45,611 bases of DNA, from the NCBI GenBank assembly GCA_964427535.1, contig CAYRVF010000022.1, positions 1-45,611 on the forward strand, given 5' to 3'. Position numbers and translations under genes: made by a program. This stretch comes from CAYRVF01 sp964427535 (GTDB lineage Bacteria; Chloroflexota; Ktedonobacteria; Ktedonobacterales; JADMIN01). Position 1 is the first letter of the stretch. Each line of letters starts with the position of its first letter. Of the stretch, positions 42,332 to 45,611 are shown piece after piece. Under the pieces are notes generated by a model. It made no database searches. It saw nothing but the letters and a program-made list of their open reading frames with translations, and was not told the origin of the DNA.

Positions 42332-42359
42332 GCGAGATTCGTGCGAGATTCGTGCGAGA
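42332..42359. repeat. Short tandem repeat, 11-base unit
   Basis: GCGAGATTCGT occurs twice in tandem (42332-42342, 42343-42353), followed by a partial third copy GCGAGA. It lies between the convergent phoB and spoVR genes. A degenerate hairpin with GGGGCA/TGCCCC arms (42261-42286) is in the same gap. Confidence 0.6.
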
Positions 42360-42371
42360 CCAGGCCATGCA

Positions 42372-43847
42372 TCAGCGCTCGTCGTCCCGCTCCGCCCGGT
42401 CGAGGATGATTCGCGAATGCTTCTCGCCCCCATACGAGAGTCGGACCAGCTTCCCCTCTGACACGGATTCGAGATGCACCGGCCGCCCCCAGATGCGGTA
42501 CATGTACTCCAGCGTCTTCTCGGCGTATGGCACGTCGAGCTCCTGCCCCTCAAAGTGATGTTGCAGCAGTAGCTCCGTATTGCGGTTGAAATCGGCGTCA
42601 TTGACCGTGATGTACGGATAGCCGAAGTTCGTCATGCTGGCGACGATGCCGTCACGCACCTTCTCCCAGTTCTTCTCGGCGATGACCCACTTGTCTCCCT
42701 CTTTGCGGTAGAGGTACAGGTCTAGCTTCTCGACGAGCTCCTTGGTGAGATAGTTGCGCAGCAGCGAGACGTCGCTCTCCGTCTCACGCACCTCGAACAG
42801 CTTGGCCCGCCCTTGGCCGGGGACGCGTCCCAGGCGCTCGCGCTCCTCCTCGGTTGGGTTGTCCCATCGCTGCTCGATGTCTTCGAGAATGTGGTAGCCG
42901 AGATGGTAGGGGTTGATGTGCATCCGGTTAGGGGCCAGCACACCCGCGTGCATCTGCGCGAACGCCGTCACCTCGCCGTCGGTCAGGTCGAGCTCGCGAA
43001 TGATGCGCGCGTGCCAGAGCGATGCCCACCCTTCATTCAGTACCTTCGTCTGCATCTGCGGCACGAAGTAGAGCATCTCCTCGCGCACGATCAGCAGGAT
43101 GTCGCGCTGCCACTCCTGCAGGTCCGGCGCGTGCTCGGCGAGGAAGAGGAGAATGTCCTTCTCCGGCTCGGCAGGGACGCGACGCGGACGCGAGCGCGGC
43201 TCGTCGTCGTCGTCAGCGCGGGCACGGCGCTCGTTGCGCCCTTCGAGCGACCAGAGGTCGTCGTACTCGCCCGTAGGTATCGGCGCGGGTTTGTCACGCC
43301 CGTCGTCGGGTGAGCGCGCGACACGAAAGTTCGGGTCAATGTGCTCTTCGATCGCCAGCACGGCGTCGAGGAAGCGCTCCACTTCGAGCGAGCCATGATC
43401 GTACTCATACTTGCGAATACGGTCGGCGTGAACACTCACTTTGTCTATCATGTTCGCCGGTGTATGCGCGAAGTACACATTATGCTTGAACATATCGGTG
43501 TGACCCAGCACATGCGCCACGACGACTTTGTTCTGGAGCAAGTCGTTCTGTTCCATCAGAAAGGCATATGACGGATTGGTGTTGACGACGAGCTCGTAAA
43601 TCTTGCTCAGGCCATAGTCATATTCCGTCTTCATGCGGTAATACGCTTTACCGCGCGACCAGTGGCTAAAGCGCCCCGGCAGCCCATACGAGCCGAATTC
43701 GTACATGATGGTGGCGGGCACCAGCTCGAAATGCACCGGAAAGGGATCGAGGCCGAACTTGAGCGCGATCTCCCAGATGCGCTCGATAGCGGTCTCGAGC
43801 TCCGCGACATATCTTTCGTCAGGCGTTATCTCGCGCGCCTCAGTCAT
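42372..43847 (-). CDS. spoVR: SpoVR family protein
   Basis: The 491-residue protein is a SpoVR/YcgB homologue. Diagnostic stretches are FPVHFELVPATIMYEFGSYG, KIYELVVNTNPSYAFLMEQN, VVAHVLGHTDMFKHNVYF, VLNEGWASLWHARIIRELDL and INPYHLGYHILEDIE. SpoVR was named for a Bacillus spore-cortex gene, but the family is widespread in non-sporulating bacteria and is induced in stationary phase and stress. The central stretch from about 195 to 225 is charged and probably disordered. The ATG at 43847 has AAGGAGG about ten bases upstream. It is last in the order prkA, yeaH, spoVR, 78 bases after yeaH. The molecular activity is unknown. Confidence 0.95.
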   Translation of the reverse strand: MTEAREITPDERYVAELETAIERIWEIALKFGLDPFPVHFELVPATIMYEFGSYGLPGRFSHWSRGKAYYRMKTEYDYGLSKIYELVVNTNPSYAFLMEQNDLLQNKVVVAHVLGHTDMFKHNVYFAHTPANMIDKVSVHADRIRKYEYDHGSLEVERFLDAVLAIEEHIDPNFRVARSPDDGRDKPAPIPTGEYDDLWSLEGRNERRARADDDDEPRSRPRRVPAEPEKDILLFLAEHAPDLQEWQRDILLIVREEMLYFVPQMQTKVLNEGWASLWHARIIRELDLTDGEVTAFAQMHAGVLAPNRMHINPYHLGYHILEDIEQRWDNPTEEERERLGRVPGQGRAKLFEVRETESDVSLLRNYLTKELVEKLDLYLYRKEGDKWVIAEKNWEKVRDGIVASMTNFGYPYITVNDADFNRNTELLLQHHFEGQELDVPYAEKTLEYMYRIWGRPVHLESVSEGKLVRLSYGGEKHSRIILDRAERDDER

Positions 43848-43925
43848 ATTCCAACGCCTCCTTCAGGGAGGGACGGTGATCTCGTATCGCTCCGGACCCA
43901 GATGCTGCGCCGGAGCCCGCCACGT

Positions 43926-45080
43926 CTAGGGAGCGGCGGGCACGGGATCGCGTGTCGCGAAGAACCGGCGCAGTGCAGGGTACACCTCCGTCTTGTCGGA
44001 GATCGTGACGGAGATGAACTTGCGGTCCTGAATCTTGGCATACGCCGACATCAACGTGCTGGGCGAGCGGTAATGGCCCTCGCGGATCTCGCCGTAGCCG
44101 AAGATGTTGCACATCTGCATGAGCTGCTGCACGAGATTCACGCAGCGCTCGTTATCCCACGGCAGGTTATCGCCGTCGGAGAAGTGGAACGGGTAAATGT
44201 TCCAGTCGTCCGGGTTGTAGCGCTCCTTGATGATGTCCAGCGCCAGCTCGTACGCCGACGACACCTGCGTGCCACCGCTCTCGCCGTGCGTGAAGAACTC
44301 CTCCTCAGTCACCTCTTTCGCCTCGGTATGGTGGCTAATGAAGACGATCTTCACGTTGTTGTACTTCGTGCGGAGGAAGCGCACCATCCAGAAATAGAAG
44401 CTCCGAGCGATGTACTTCTCGAACTCACCCATCGACCCCGAAACATCCATCATGGCTATCACGACAGCGTTCGACTGATATTTGATCGTCGGCTCCCACA
44501 CCTTGTAGCGCAGGTCCTCGTTACGCAGCTCCTTGAAGCGGGCGTCACCCTTCGCGGCGTTGCGTTTCATGTTCTCGAGGATGGTGCGGCGCTTGTCGAG
44601 GTTCGCGAGCGGCCCGACCTTGCGCACGTCGGTGAAGCGCACGGTCTCCGTCTCCATCTCGGCGAGCTTCTTCTCCTCCAGGAAGGGTAGCCCCAGGTCC
44701 TCGAAGATCATCGCCGCCAGCTCGTCGACGCTGACCTCGGCCTCGTAGTAGTCCTGGCCTGGGTCTTCGCCCGCCTGGCCGCGCTGGCCCTTGCCCTGCT
44801 TCGGCTCGGCGGCCACTACATCGCCGACCTTGCTGTCGCCGTCTCCCTGGCCGCTGTGCTCCTGGCGGCCGGGATCGTAGCGGAAGCGGTACTCCTCCAG
44901 CGAGCGGATCGGCACCTTGATCATCTTCTTGCCGTCCGAGAGGATGATGCTTTCCTCGCTGACGATATCCGCGAGGTTCTTCTTGATGGCCTCTTTGATC
45001 TTGGCTTTATGGCGCTCCTGGTCGATCGCCCCTTTGCGGTGCAGTGACCAGTCATGCTGCGAAATTGAGGATTGCGTCAT
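43926..45080 (-). CDS. yeaH: YeaH/YhbH family protein (DUF444)
   Basis: The 384-residue protein begins with the DUF444 leader (QHDWSLHRKGAIDQERHKAK, IKKNLADIVSEESIILSDGK) and a charged low-complexity segment near residues 75-110. It then has a VWA-like domain with metal-site motif MMDVSGSMGEFEK and the later Thr in GGTQVSSAYELA and Asp in FHFSDGDN. Family members are co-expressed with the PrkA kinase and SpoVR in stress and nitrogen starvation. The ATG at 45080 has AGGAG eight bases upstream; an ATG at 45095 would place that site inside the gene. Its molecular role is unknown; VWA domains usually mediate metal-dependent protein contacts. Confidence 0.94.
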   Translation of the reverse strand: MTQSSISQHDWSLHRKGAIDQERHKAKIKEAIKKNLADIVSEESIILSDGKKMIKVPIRSLEEYRFRYDPGRQEHSGQGDGDSKVGDVVAAEPKQGKGQRGQAGEDPGQDYYEAEVSVDELAAMIFEDLGLPFLEEKKLAEMETETVRFTDVRKVGPLANLDKRRTILENMKRNAAKGDARFKELRNEDLRYKVWEPTIKYQSNAVVIAMMDVSGSMGEFEKYIARSFYFWMVRFLRTKYNNVKIVFISHHTEAKEVTEEEFFTHGESGGTQVSSAYELALDIIKERYNPDDWNIYPFHFSDGDNLPWDNERCVNLVQQLMQMCNIFGYGEIREGHYRSPSTLMSAYAKIQDRKFISVTISDKTEVYPALRRFFATRDPVPAAP

Positions 45081-45212
45081 CTTCCAGCTCCTCATCCCCG
45101 GCGGCTCGGTGCGAGTGGGTGGACGTACGCGCTCGCGCACTGGTCCTCCCACCGAACGGTGTTGTCTGAGTTGTGCTGTCCATGCGCTCCGTCCGCTCGC
45201 ACTTCCGCCGTC

Positions 45213-45245
45213 CGCTTCCCCCTCCTGCTGTGGGAGGGGGAAGCG
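45213..45245. repeat. Hairpin repeat between prkA and yeaH
   Basis: CGCTTCCCCCTCC (45213-45225) pairs perfectly with GGAGGGGGAAGCG (45233-45245). It resembles the CT/GA-rich elements at 3611-3654 and 12391-12490 and sits eight bases after the prkA stop, where it could process or stabilise the operon mRNA. Confidence 0.65.
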
Positions 45246-45252
45246 CGATGCG

Positions 45253-45611
45253 TTAGCGGTTCAGCAGCGAGCCGACGTACTTCAGCAGCTCGTTCGCGCA
45301 GATCGGGCAATAGCCATGATCGCTGATCAGGCGGCTAATCACCTCGTTGGACTTCTTCAGTTGCTCCGGGTCGGGCGTGCGCGCCGAGGTCGTGATCTTC
45401 ACCACGTCGCGCAGGTCGGCGAAGAGCTTCTTCTCGATGGCCTCTTTCAGCCGCTCATGGCTGGTGTAATCGAAGGTCTGGCCACGGCGGGCCAGCGCCG
45501 AGATGCGAATCAGAATCTCCTCGCGGAAGGTCTTCTTCGCGTTCTCGGTGATCCCGATTTGCTCCTCGATGGAGCGCATCAGTTGCTCATCCGGCTCCAT
45601 GTCCTCGTCGG
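45253..45611 (-). CDS. prkA: PrkA serine protein kinase, C-terminal part (cut by window edge)
   Basis: Only the last about 119 residues are inside the window; the gene continues past the right edge. The segment MEPDEQLMRSIEEQIGITEN and the following AKKTFREEILIRISALARRG match the C-terminal PrkA domain, and the end (HGYCPICANELLKYVGSLL) matches the usual terminal Cys-containing helix. Full PrkA is an AAA-domain Ser/Thr protein kinase of about 630-690 residues in the cytosol. The reading frame has no stop up to the edge. It lies upstream of yeaH and spoVR in the same direction, the common stress operon order. Confidence 0.92.
   Translation of the reverse strand, partial: DEDMEPDEQLMRSIEEQIGITENAKKTFREEILIRISALARRGQTFDYTSHERLKEAIEKKLFADLRDVVKITTSARTPDPEQLKKSNEVISRLISDHGYCPICANELLKYVGSLLNR

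Overview
This is a GC-rich bacterial chromosome segment. The gene families and their combination point to Chloroflexota, possibly a Ktedonobacteria-like lineage. They include the prkA-yeaH-spoVR stress trio, a DUF4388 (PATAN) protein beside a Cache-domain receptor, two DUF4870-type membrane proteins, a GH57 protein and a deoxyhypusine-synthase-like protein. I see no phage, transposase or CRISPR array. The placement is inferred from gene content only.

Left part (1-10.3 kb): an F420-type PPOX protein; a minus-strand run parA, DUF4870, DUF4870, recX; a CoxD/CoxE-like pair (MoxR ATPase plus VWA protein) with no carbon monoxide dehydrogenase genes nearby; a small Imm40-like immunity protein; a PhnD-like binding protein without a signal peptide; and ftsH with its own promoter and a clear terminator.

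Middle part (10.3-27 kb): an ABC exporter, a solitary urocanase (hutU), a small membrane protein and a DUF309 protein. A minus-strand signalling cluster follows (DUF4388 protein, Cache receptor lacking the chemoreceptor tip, cyclic-nucleotide-binding protein). The uracil permease gene uraA has a complete PyrR-type attenuator in its leader: promoter, PyrR binding loop and intrinsic terminator. After it come a polyamine-type acetyltransferase, an XdhC/CoxF maturation factor, a deoxyhypusine-synthase-like enzyme and an uncharacterised protein. The last gene here is a YcaQ/AlkX-like DNA glycosylase whose two halves lie in different frames, joined exactly at a canonical A AAA AAG slippery heptamer.

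Right part (27-45.6 kb): alaS, small conserved genes, tRNA-Pro(CGG) followed directly by a strongly structured possible noncoding RNA, an HNH nuclease, a gene-free stretch of about 750 bases and a GH57 protein. The phosphate regulon follows: phoR on the minus strand, diverging from pstS-pstC-pstA-pstB-phoU-phoB, with four PHO-box repeats at 11-base spacing upstream of pstS. The window ends with spoVR, yeaH (DUF444) and the C-terminal part of prkA, all on the minus strand.

Several leaders share an extended -10 element of the form GTGCTAnnnT, some with a TTGAMC -35 box exactly 17 bases upstream. This suggests a common housekeeping promoter style. The observations I find most worth testing are the slippery-site glycosylase, the structured RNA after tRNA-Pro, the PyrR attenuator and the tip-less receptor cluster.
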